A stretch of DNA of 64,000 bases from Apoderus coryli (lineage: Eukaryota; Arthropoda; Insecta; Coleoptera; Attelabidae), in NCBI GenBank assembly GCA_911728435.2, contig OU452212.1, forward strand, positions 8,624,563 to 8,688,562, written 5' to 3'. Positions 35,166-48,000 of this stretch are shown one piece after another. Made by a program: the position numbers and the translations under genes. The stretch's first letter is position 1; each line of letters begins with the position of its first letter. The notes beneath the pieces are model-generated. The model saw only the letters and a list, made by a program, of their open reading frames with translations. It was not told the DNA's origin and did no database searches.

Positions 35166-36005
35166 AAAAAATAGTGTTTTGTGTTTTCGTTTTTGTTTTT
35201 GTGTTAAAATTAAACACTGAAAAAGTTATCATTTTCCTAGCAGAGTAGTTTTTTGGCTATCAAAAAATTCTTTTACCTGGTTATCTATGTACAAATTACC
35301 TCCGCTTTCCTCCCATGTAGAAAATTCGTATAACTGAAAATTTAAGAAATATGGAGTTTATTTAATTACAACATTTGCAGTTTGCGTAACTTTAATTTAT
35401 AAAGAAAATATCTTGTTAAAAAAATAACTCAAAAATAAAAACCTAACCTAAAAGACCTGCTAACTGTCAAAAATGAATTTATAGGTTAGTTCCAACACTC
35501 TTTTCTTTTGATTGGTATACGATATAATAAATCTTTGATTATAACAATGTGAGAAAGATGATGTTGCATTAATATTGAAAATCATCCAGATTTACTTTCA
35601 AATCCATCGATTTCTTGTATTATTGGAACCTTTTAACGATAGACAACCAGCGTAAGTGTTGACCTACAGTTAGCGCGGAATCCGAACCACGGTCCCGACT
35701 GCCATCCGGCCAGCACCCACGACTGTGTAATATAGTCATAGGCAAGTCTACCGAATCGGCCGGAAGCACCGTATACCCATCCAATTACTATCAGCGTGTC
35801 ATGTCGATACATTTTCGAGGCGGTCACCGTGGTGTTGCTAATACGGTTTAAAGGCTAAGTTGTACATACCTAACTTCACTCATTTCGATTGTATTTTGTT
35901 AGATGTCAAAATTAATTGCAGTTTTTCCGTGGTCTTTTACCGAAGTAAACGTAAAAAGTTTGTTGTTTTCCTGTTAGTGATTTACGTTCAGAATATATTA
36001 AAAGA
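35166..36005. other. RpL41-Rpn2 spacer with a GC-rich island
   Basis: The spacer is AT-rich except for 35640-35835, which is clearly GC-richer (GGAATCCGAACCACGGTCCC, CCGAATCGGCCGGAAGCACC). A 64-residue minus-strand frame crosses the island but has no recognised family. The island could be part of the Rpn2 promoter or an inserted fragment. The 35870-36005 stretch is the likely Rpn2 5' UTR. The position of the start site is not visible. Confidence 0.4.
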
Positions 36006-39000
36006 ATGAATATTACTTCTGCAGGTAAAATAGATGTATTCAAAATACCAATAATTCTTTAAAAAATGTAATTTCTCCAATTTAAATTTGAATTTTCCTA
36101 TATATAATGGGCATGCGTTTTGCAAGTCATCAAAGAAAAGTTTGAAACTTTTGATTAGTCACTTTATGAAAATGTTTTGGTAATCTTTAAAACATTCAAT
36201 GCCCTTTAGAAATTATTATAACTTAAATAAAGACACATTATATGCAAAATTTTTGGTTTTTAATATGTTTAGTTTTACATAACCTCACATATTGTACTAG
36301 TATTAGTAATAAACAAATGTTTTCTTGATTTGTCTTAGCGGGGATTATTTCCCTGTTGGAAGAACCCCGTCCTGAGTTAAAAGTCTTCGCATTGAAGAAA
36401 CTTGATAGTATTGTCGATGAGTTTTGGCCAGAAATTTCAGAAGCAATTGAAAAAATGTAAGTACAATAATAACAAGTGAATACGTATGCTATAATGGTTT
36501 TTTGTAGTGAAATTCTTCATGAAGATAAAGTGTTTCAACAACATCAGTTAGCAGCTTTAGTTGCTAGTAAAGTTTATTACCATTTGGGCTCGTTTGAAGA
36601 CTCGTTGACCTACGCTTTAGGTGCTGGTGAATTGTTTGATGTAAATGCACGAACAGAATATGTCGAGACACTTTTGGGTAATGTTACTACATTTCTCTGC
36701 ATAGTAAGTAGTGAAATTTATATAGGTAATATAATTTTCAGCTAAATGTATTGACTACTATACCCAACACCGAATTGCTTTGGCTGATGGAACGCCAGAA
36801 GCTAAACCAATTGATTCCCGTTTGGAGGCTATTGTCAACCGCATGTTCCAACGTTGTTTGGATGATGGGCAGAATAAACAAGCCATGGGCTTGGCGTTGG
36901 AGACCAGGCGTATGGACATATTTGAGTCCTCAATCACCCAATCAGATGACATTATCAGTATGCTGATTTATGCTTTCCAGGTAGGTACTTCTTATTTGCT
37001 CCTAGAATTGTTATAATTTTTGTTTTATAGGTTGCTATGAGTTTGATACAAAACCGCGGCTTTCGTAACACAGTTTTACGTGCATTAGTCGGATTGTATC
37101 GAGGTTTGGCTACTCCGGACTATGTCAACATGTGTCAATGTCTAATTTTCCTTGAAGATCCACTGTCAGTTGCTGAGATCTTGGATAAACTTGTACAAGG
37201 ACAGGTGGGGTTGAATAATTATGATTAATCTAGTTGAACAACAAAATGGTGCTGTTTTTAGGAGGCAAGTCAATTGATGGCATATCAAATCGCTTTCGAT
37301 CTATACGAGTCCGCGACTCAGCAGTTCTTGGAACGGGTTATGGTAGCTTTAAGACTCACCGCTCCAATCCCAACACTGTTAGAGGATAAATTGAAGGCTA
37401 AAGCTAGTGTTGGTGAGAGCAGTAAAGCAGAAGCAGGTGAGAATGTTGAAGGTGCAGCCGCTGCAGTTGAAGTTGTAACTGAGCAGGTTAAAGAAGGCAA
37501 ATCTTTGGAGAGTTTGGTGAGTTGACATTTTATTTGTGGATTAGTGCATTACTAACTGCCCCCGGGTTTTAGACTGATAACGAGAAGGAGCATCAAGCGC
37601 GGATTGAGAAATTACACACAATATTATCGGGGAAAGTTAGCATTGAACTGCATTTACAATTTTTGATTCGGTCGAATCATGCGGATATGCTCATTCTGAA
37701 GCAAACGAAAGAAACTGTTCGAGTCAGCATTTGTCATACTGCGACTGTCATTGCAAATGCTTTTATGCATAGTGGAACAACCAGTGATCAATTTTTAAGG
37801 TTAGCGTACTTCATAATATCAGTGTCCTGCCTAGATTTCACATCCCCTATTGCAGCATGTCATTTGTGGCTTCAATACAACCAAATATGTAGCTTTCAAT
37901 TATTTTTTTCAGAGATAACTTGGAGTGGTTAGCCAGAGCGACAAACTGGGCCAAATTGACTGCTACAGCCTCGTTGGGTGTGATCCATAGAGGACATGAA
38001 CACGAAGCATTAACTCTTATGCAGAGTTATTTACCCAAAGAAGTTGGACCAAGTTCTGGGTACTCTGAAGGTGGTGGATTGTATGCATTGGGCTTGATTC
38101 ATGCTAATCATGGAGCGAACATCATCGACTATCTGTTGGGGCAGCTGAAGGATGCACAAAATGAGGTAAGTGGACGAAGCTGGCGAATTGCCGGCATCAG
38201 ACGTCTGTAGATGTTGACGTATTTTTGTTTTGCAGATGGTGCGACATGGAGGCTGTATGGGTCTTGGGTTGGCCGCAATGGGCACTCATCGGCAAGACGT
38301 TTACGAGCAATTAAAGTTCAATTTGTATCAGGACGATGCTAATACTGGCGAAGCGGCAGGTATCGCCATGGGTATGGTTATGCTGGGTTCGAAAAATGCG
38401 TCAGCCATCGAAGACATGGTCTCCGTAAGTGTGGCACTTCTATTTTCCTGTATTTGTCTGTGAAAACATTTAAACTCCAGTAAATGCTAACGACAGATCC
38501 GAAGCATCTATGCAAGGCACAATTTGAAACTCCTTGTAGATAACATAACCTATATAACAAATTTTTGACGTATGTGACATTAGCAGTATATGTCAAACCA
38601 CAGTTGTCATCTAATAAACTTTTGATGATTTTTTTCTAGGCCTTCTAGATTGTTGCAACCAAAGCCAACTTTGTTATTTCTTATGGCCGCGATATTGGAT
38701 TTATACGTCATGAAATTGCGCATAAAAGCAGCTTCCTCGATTGGTTGTAGTTGGTAATGCAAAACTAACAAATTTTCTTAATTTTTTTTACAATATGACG
38801 ATGATATTTCATTTGTTTCGAAAAAAAAACAACAGATTTAGTTTTTTCTCAACAAATTGAAACTCCCTGTAGATAACATAACCTATATAACACTTTTTGA
38901 CGTATGTGACATTAGCAGTATTTGTCAAACAACGGTTGTCATCTAAGAAAATTTGTTTCTAGGCCTTCTAGATTTTTGCAACCAAAGCCAACTTTGTTAT

Positions 39001-42000
39001 TTCTTATGGCCGCTATATTGGACTTATACGTCATTAAATTGCGCATAAAAGGAGCTTCTTCGATTGGTTGTCGTTGGTAATGCAAAACTAACAAATTTTA
39101 TTAATTTTTTTACAATATGGCGATGATATTTCATTTGTTTCGAAAAAAAAACACCAGATTTAGTTTTTCCTCGACAATTTGAAAACCCCTGTAGATATTT
39201 TTATGGTGGATGTAGTAGCTGATTGGGCTCGGAATATCGAGATTTTTAACTAAAATTGTATGTTTTACATGGGACACCTGGTATAGAATTTTGAAATTGC
39301 GGAATTAGTTTTTAATGATCCTTTGTTTTACTTTTGCTCAACCTAATTCCTTTGTGGTCCCAATGAACTGGACAACCTTAAGAAAAGATGATTCGACTGC
39401 ATTTGGTCGTAATTTGGACACACTATATTATGGAAAAGTTATTTCGAAAGAAAAAATGTATAAAAAATGGAAACAGTCATTATTCTAGCATCAAGAGTCG
39501 TATTTTATATTACGTGATGAAATATCGAATAAAAACTAACATTCAAAGTGCAATAAACCTTTTTATACCCAAACGACATTTAAATTACACCTTAAAAATA
39601 TAAAATCTACATCGACAACAACTCATCTGGGCATACAGATTTCAATACAATCACACTTCTTCTTATCGTAATTCCTACGTTATCCACCTATATTGGAGAA
39701 GCATTTCAATTTAAAGGGAGAATATTTTTGGAAGCACAAATCTACATAAGCAGTGTAGCACTTGGTGAGTTGTGGTGTCCCACAGGGCTCGGCTTTGGAA
39801 GTTTTGCTGTATGTTATAGACGTGAACGACTTTCTGAGATTCAGACGCCCGATAGGTCGCGGAGGACCCTAGAGTTATAAATCAGTGTACGTAGGTGACT
39901 GCTGTTGGTGCTCAGGATTGGTTCACCAGTAACTAAATGTTGGGGAAAACCGAAAATATTTTCGCGCCTGCGTTCAGCTTGGACAGGTGTTCATTGCTGA
40001 ATATTTATTTCTGTTTTATACTCACCTTTCCTATGCAACCGATTTTTGGTTGCATAGGCCTCGTGGAACATTGCAATGAAGAAGCTGCTCATCCAAAAAT
40101 AGAGCCAATCTTTTGAGAACTTTAAATTGACGTTGACTAGCTCGTCTTTGAGGCTGTAAAAAATTCCAGTGTGATGAGTTAGTATTTATTTCTGTTTCAT
40201 ACTCACCTTTCTTATGCAACCGCTTTCCGGTTGCAAAAGAAGGCAGTGAGGATCCGGGCAGAGGTAGTCCTCGAGGAACATTGCAATGAAGAAATCGCTC
40301 ATCCAAAAATGGAGCCAATCTTTTGAGAATTTTATGTTGACTCGCTCTTCTTTTAGGCTGTACAAAATTCCAGTGTGATGAGTTAGTATTTATTTCTGTT
40401 TCATACTCACCTTTCTTATGCAACCGCTTTCCGGTTGCAAAAGAAGGCAGTCAGGATCCGGGCGGAGGTAGGCCTCGAGGAACATTGCAATGAAGAAGCT
40501 GCTCATCCAAAAATAGAGCCAATCTTTTGAGAACTTTAAATTGACGTCGACTCGCTCTTCTTTTAGGCTGTACAAAATTCCAGTGTGATGAGTTAGTATT
40601 TATTTCTGTTTCATACTCACCTTTCTCATGCAACCGCTTTCCGGTTGCAAAAGAAGGCAGTGAGGATCCGGGCAGAGGTAGGCCTCGAGGAACATTGCAA
40701 TGAAGAAAGTGCTCATCCAAAAATAGAGCCAATCTTTTGAGAAGTTTAAGGTAAAATTCTTTATGGATCGTCTGACCTCTCGGAGAGCATATTGCTGGCG
40801 CACACAATAAATTTTGTAAACACGTTAACATCAGTGAAGACTGGAGTTTTGTTTTGGGATCGTAACCGTAAATCCATGAGTTGTTACTATCTTTAAACAC
40901 ATTTTTCCCATCAGTGATCATTTCCGATTCGGTCTGAGCAACTTCACTGTGAAGCGTCTTCTCATCCTTACGTAATGGTTAGAATTGTCTTTAACGTAAG
41001 TTTTCGGAATTCCAAGATAACTTCATAGCTCTCGCACAGTGTTTTTTTTTTTCAATTTCTGGTTCCACACGCTCGTGGTTTGGCTGTGTTTCTTGTGTTC
41101 GATGGTCTGCCAGAACCCATGTCACTATGGACCATTTTTGACGAGCTTTTATTTGTCTTGCTCATACACTGGTTCCCAAAAGCCTTCTGCATCATTATCA
41201 ATCATTTCCGCGCTATTTTTTTTTTGAAGTTTTAAAGAAAAGTTGTTGCAAATTCGATGGTCCTTCGGTCCGTCAGATAACAAATTACTGTATAGTGTCT
41301 TTTTTGGTGGCATACAAATTGTTTGAAGCGTAGCTGCTAAAGATATTTTCGTTTTAGCTGCCGCTCATACTGTTCTGTTGACCGTTTTAAGTTATAGCCC
41401 TTATATTGTGCTACGCATTTGTCAAGTCTATGTGCAGATCATTTTTTGTCCTGCGAGATATATGTATCTAGATTCGTTTTTACAGAAAACAAAGAAGAAT
41501 GATTTATTGCCATGATATAATATAAAAGTATAAATAAATTATATACAGTGGGGGCAGGAATTTCTAAAAAATCAAAACTACAACAACGCGAGACTTAACT
41601 GTATACAGGGTGTCCTACGGTGGCAACCCATTAGATTATTTCAGAAACTACTTTGAATTGAATTTTGAAAATTTCAGCGTCTATATTGTCAAATATGCTC
41701 TACTGAAATAATATAATAGCAACGGCATAGCACTTCCGGTTATACCGGAAGTTGATGGCAACTTTGTTATTTTAAATGTAACACCCGATATATTATAACA
41801 TTTTTGGATTCTAAATAAGATTTCAGACATATTTCATGTCTTATACCTAACGTCAGTCGTTTTTGACTTATATCAAGATTTATGTCAAAATTGACAGTTT
41901 AGGGCTCCATAAGAATTCCATTTTTTCCTTGTAAATCAGTATTTAATAATTATTTTGCAGGTATTTTCTTATCAGGTGGGATCTTCTTTTTCGAACTGAC

Positions 42001-45000
42001 AAGACATTTTCTGAGGGGTGGTCAAAAAATTATATTGAAAACGGTTTAAGAAAAACAGTTGAAAGTCAATTTTTTCAAATGGAATGGGTATATTATTATT
42101 ATTTTATCTTCCTTAGCATTAAAAAATAATGCAATTTTGTAATAGGTTATCATTTTCTAAAATGCATAGTTTTCGAAATATCGTCATTTTAAATTTTTCT
42201 GCAGCGCCTTCCGTTGTCTCTCTGGAAGCTAGCTAATTAATTTAGTTAGCCATGAAATTATTTTCATTTGAACGTGAAACTAAACGTCAAATTAATAAAA
42301 ATGAAAAATACTTATTGATATTATAAATTTATTATTAATTCATGGAGAATAAAATAAAGTGATTAATATCGCCTGTAGAGTATTTAACGAGAGAAACCCC
42401 CATTTGCTAACGATGACTAGAGAAATTAGGAAGAATTTTGAGAAATCATCTAGAGCAGGTTGGGAGGTATACAAATCAAGTATTACAACGAACTAAGACT
42501 AAAATTTAAAATAATACAGCAGAAATGAACAGAAGATTAAAGTAAATAAATTTTCAACTAAAAAAAGTTAATCAACTAACGATAACAAAACTAATTTAAT
42601 TGTTGGATATGACCCCCATTTAGTCTTAACTAAATTAATTAGCTAGCTTCCAGAGAGACAACGGTAGGCGCTGCAGAAAAATTTAAAATGACGATATTTC
42701 GAAAACTATGCATTTTAGAAAATGATAACCTATTACAAAATTGCATTATTTTTTAATGCTCAGGAAGATAAACTAATAATAATATACCCATTCCATTCGA
42801 AAAAATTGACTTTCAACTGTTTTTCTTGAACCGTTTTCAATATAATTTTTTGACCACCCTGTATAAACTAATCAGAAAATGTCTTGTCAGTTCGAAAAAG
42901 GAGATCCCAGCTGATAAGAAAATACCTGCAAAATAATTTTTAATTACTGATTTACAAAGAAAAAACGGAATTCTTATGGAGCCCTAAACTGTCAATTTTG
43001 ACATAAATCTTGATATAAGTCAAAAACGACTGACGTTAGGTATAGGACATGATACATGAAATATGTCTGAAATCTTATTTAGAATCCAAAAATGTAATAA
43101 TATATAGGGTGTTCTATTTAAAATAACAAAGTTGCCATCAACTTCCGGTATAACCGGAAGTGCTATGCCGTTGCTATTATATTATTTGAGTAGAGCATAT
43201 TTGACAATATAGACACTGAAATTTTCAAAATTCAAATCAACGTAGTTTCTGAAATAATCTAATGGGTTGCCACCGTAGGACACCCTGTATATATATATAT
43301 ATTTATATATACACTGTGTCCCAGATAAGAATGGGATCGCATTGGAAACGTTAGGAGTTACAATATAAGTTAAATTAGAGAAAAGTTGTGCAATTTAAAC
43401 ACCTTTTAACTGGTTTTTTCAAAAATAAAGTAACTTTAGCCGTTTTCGAGAATTTTTGAAAAAACGAATTTATGCGATTTTAGTTTTTAGTTATTTGTGA
43501 CATTATTTTTGCTGGTATAAAAAAATTAAAAGCACTTTCTCATTGTTACTTTTTGAGGAGAATAATATAGCGTTGACAAATTTTCACTGCGACGTTTCGT
43601 TTTTGAAAAACCATCATCAACTTCTTCTTTTTTTAATGACAATTTTGACAGTTTGCATTTCTTTTACAATGGAAATGCAAGTGAGTGCATCTGAGCTGAG
43701 TTAAAGCATCTTCCTATTTGATCTTTCACTGATTTTGTCCAGAATTATTTCTGATTGGAAAAATATTAACAGAATTTACGCGCGCGAAAAAAAAAGCTTT
43801 CAGAAATCAATTTAGCTTTAGCTTAACTTTTGCAATTACAAGTTTTCTTCATCGATCATTTTTTTTCTGTGGCCTAAGAGACATTTTGAATATTTTTTAA
43901 GTTTTCCACTATATCAAAACCTGACAGCAGGACATCATCTGTTACGTAGGGTACAAGGACAGAGACGTACAGGCCCATGTTGTATATAGAAAACTATACA
44001 TAGGAGAATTTTGAAAATTTTGCAATGTAACTATGTCGATGGGGGCAGTTGAGGTAAAATAGTTAAAAGTTGTTGACACTTCCGGTTATACCGGAAGTTG
44101 TTGACACTTCCGGTTATACCGGAAGTAAGTGTCACCTTGCTTATTTCAAATGTGTTATTACAGTTTTGGATTCTACGTAACATTTCAACTAGACTTTGTG
44201 TATCATGTCATATACCTAAGTCTTACCGTTTTTGAGTTATTTAAGGTTTTATGTCAAGAATGACGTTTGTGGGCTCTGACATAATTGTAAAACTTTCCTA
44301 TAAGGAAACCTTTATTCATTGATTTAGATACTTTTTCTATCTCCAAAATAGTCATTTTATACGACCTCATCATGTTTTGGGTAAATATTAATACAGGGTG
44401 TGCAAAATATCACTTCAAACATGAAAATGAGAAAACTGTCAAAAGTCAATATTTTTAAATAGAAACCCTAATATTTTATAGTTTTATCTTATTAAGAAAT
44501 AAAAATAAGGGTAAATTTGTATAGGGTTGTATATCTCTAAAATGTTTATTTTTTGAAATATTGCCAAATTAGTAAATTGCATTTTAATTTTTCATGTTCT
44601 GCTTGTATCCGAGAGATTTCCCACATTTTCCGGGACACCCTGTATATCTAATATATTTAATTTTATTTATTTTTGTTTTCTATATTTTAGGTTATTTATA
44701 AAAATGTCAATTTTGACAGTTGGCCCTGATTGTGGTCTTTTTCAAAATTTCATTCTAAAATTAGTTTCTGGCTCACCTGGTATACGTGAATATCAAAAAA
44801 ATGCAACAAATTCCCGCGGCCCGGGTTCAGAATAGATTATTACAATTTATTTTTCCATTTTGAAAGCTTAAAAGGTCCCGAAAGGCTAAACAGTGCCGGG
44901 ATCCTTGTCGTTTCGGCGGCCCTGCCCGGTATACCGGGTGGAAAACTTTTTTATTATTGACTTTACGAAAAAAAGTTATTCTTGATAAAAAGTTCAGCAT

Positions 45001-48000
45001 GGTCTGAAACCTAAAATCCAACCATCAGATACTAATTTTGTTCAGTCGTATACGCGGTGTTTCGAAAATTATGAAGAATGACTTTTTTTCGTAAAATTAA
45101 TAATAAAAAAGTTTTCCACAGGGTGCGAACTTAAGTAAACACCCTGTAGAATGATTTTTTGATTCTCCTTAAGACCGAATAAGGGTAAATTTGTATAGGG
45201 TTGTATACCTCTAAAATGTTTAGTTTTGGAAATATTGTCAAATGTCTAGTGGCGCCTTTTAGGGCCCTAGCTTGTCATTTTATTTCATATTCTGCATTTT
45301 CCGGGTCACCCTGTATATATAATATATTTAATTTTTATTTTCTATGTTTTAGGTTATTTATAAAAATGTCAATTTTGACATTTCGACCTGATTGTGGTCT
45401 TTTTCAAAATTTAATAGTAAAATTAGTTTCTGGCTCACCTGGTATACGTGAATATCAAAAAATGCAACAAATTTCCACGGCCCGGGTTCAGAATAGATTA
45501 TTACAATTTATTTTTCCATTTTGAAAGCTTAAAAGGACGCGAAAGGCTAAACAGTGCCGGGATCCTTTTCGTCTCGGTATACCGGGTGGATAACTTTTTT
45601 ATTATTGACTTTACGAAAAAAAGTTGTTCTTGATAAAATGTTCAGCATGGTCTGAAACCTAAAATCCAACCATTAGATATTAATTTTATTCAGTCGTATA
45701 GGCGGTTTTTCAAAAATTATGACTTTGACAATTATCAATGACTTTTTTTCGTAAAATTAATAGTAAAAAAGTTTTCCATAGGGTGCGAACTTAAGTAAAC
45801 ACCCTGTATAACGATTTTTTGACTCTCCTTAAGATGACCACCGAGCCCTATAAAGATGTAGGGGTAGTTTTTATAGCCAAGCTGCATCAAGAGAACAATT
45901 ATTTATCATCAACGAATCTCCCTAATAATATTGTGGGATGTTTGCTCTAATGCAATAATATCGCTCTATGATTCAATTGTGCTACCCTGGTACTTTAGTT
46001 TTGGGGTGAAATGTTGCGGTAAATAACAGACATGGGGTGCAATTATTACGTAATACTACTATTGCTGCTGCTTTGGTTATGTTTTGTGTATATGGGGTTA
46101 GCAAGTTAGCTTTTGTTTAATTAAATACTATTCAATGTTGGAGAAATGCTGCTGCTACACATAGAGAGAATTGCATATAATGTAAATAAATAATAATATG
46201 CTACTAACAACGTGGCGTATAATTTCGCCGAGTGTATTGACTTTTGTGTTTGGAATCAGATCGAATTATTGTGGTTAACGAGGACGCACCGTACGACTTT
46301 TAAAAGAAAAACAAGAGATTAAATCACCCCTGTTCACATTTACCATTCCGGGGATAAGGGTGGAAAATCCAGTGTGTGTCGTACTCAGAACGTTTTGACA
46401 TACGAGCGGAATGGAATTAAATCGTGAACATTTTCGTGTGATTATTTTTTACAACTTTTGACGTGGATTAACCCAGCAACAGTGCATGGATGAACTTAAT
46501 TCAATTTTTGGCGATGAAGCTCCATCAAGGACCAGTGTTTATCGTGGTCGTAGTTCACTCCAAGACGAATTTCGTGAAGGTCGTCCAAAATCAGTTGTTG
46601 TTCGGAAAACCATTGATGCTGTGCGCGAACTGATATTGCAAGATCGTCATGTGATCTATCAAGAGATTGAGACAACCTTAGGCATTCTGAACCAGGTAGA
46701 ATGTAACCTAAAAACTAATACCAAAACCATCAAAATCGTCCATACACTCATTTTCAATTTCCTCCAACTCAAAATTAAATTTACGCCTGGGCGGAGTGTC
46801 ATCCTCTAATGTGGGAACATCTAACTCAAACAAGGACATTTGAGGTGAAGGTGGTGGCGTTAAAAATGGTGTAAAGTGACGTTTCGTCGATATCTTCTTT
46901 TGTCAATACAGGAAACAAGATATCACAATCGACAGAATCAAAGTCTTTGTATGAACAAGTCATATGATCTGGAAGGGTGTCTATATTCTCACTGAAAGTA
47001 CCTTGTTTTTGTGGACTAACTTTAGTCTTATCAATGAACATAGCTGATTTTCTTAGTGAGCCCATGTCAGGAGTGTTTTTGCTGTTGACTGTCCGATCTA
47101 GAAGTGGTTTACGTGATAGAACTGATGTTGTTGCTCCTGGTTTTCTCTGGATGTTCATTTCCGCATCTGAAATTACAGTTTAAAATTGTACTAGGAATAT
47201 ATTTGGCTTCAGAAATGGCATTCAAAATGATTTTGATCAAGGTAAAGTACCTAATCCATAAACATTTGACTGTCAAAAAAATTTGTTCGCGTTGGATCCC
47301 ACACAATTTGTCAATCCCGAAATATAAAAAGCAACCCTCGTATGTATTGACGAATATCAACATTGAAAACAAAAATTCGCCTACATCAATGAGGTTATTT
47401 TGAGAGTTACGTGGTACCTGTAATGTTTAGGCATTCATCGAATTTCATTATGTAAAAAAATGTATGTATGTTCTTGATACTATTTTATTTTGGCAAACTG
47501 CCAATATATTGGGCAATTTTTGCAATATATACATATAGCCGACTACCTGGACTATAGAGTGTACAACAATTAAAAAACCATAATAACAGTCTTTAGGGTA
47601 ATTATAATTTGTAAAAAAAATATCATGATACGGTCTATAGAAAATACAGAAGTTGGTAATGTTTACTCCAAATTGACACACCCTGTATACTTGATTATTA
47701 CAAAGCAATTAAAAAGAACTGAATACGAATCAACTTTTTTCCGTAAATCTTTGTCTTTTCGAGATCAGGGTTGCGTTTAACACCATGTACTACGATCAAC
47801 GTGCACATAATAGTTGTGCACCTAGGCTGTGAATAGTCCACAATAAGTACAATAAAAAAACGCGGTTTATTGGTCTCGCTCGATAAAGCTCTATTTTATG
47901 TACTTATAACATAAATAGCTATTTATTCAGTTATTGTGAGTTGTTTGCGAAAAAAGTATAATAGAATTTAAATTTGCATTTTAATGCTTTGTTTTATTTT

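Noticed and set aside
35633..35827. A 64-residue Gly/Trp-containing frame over the GC-rich island as a gene
   Set aside because: No family resemblance, no intron or start context. Higher GC alone makes long frames likely.
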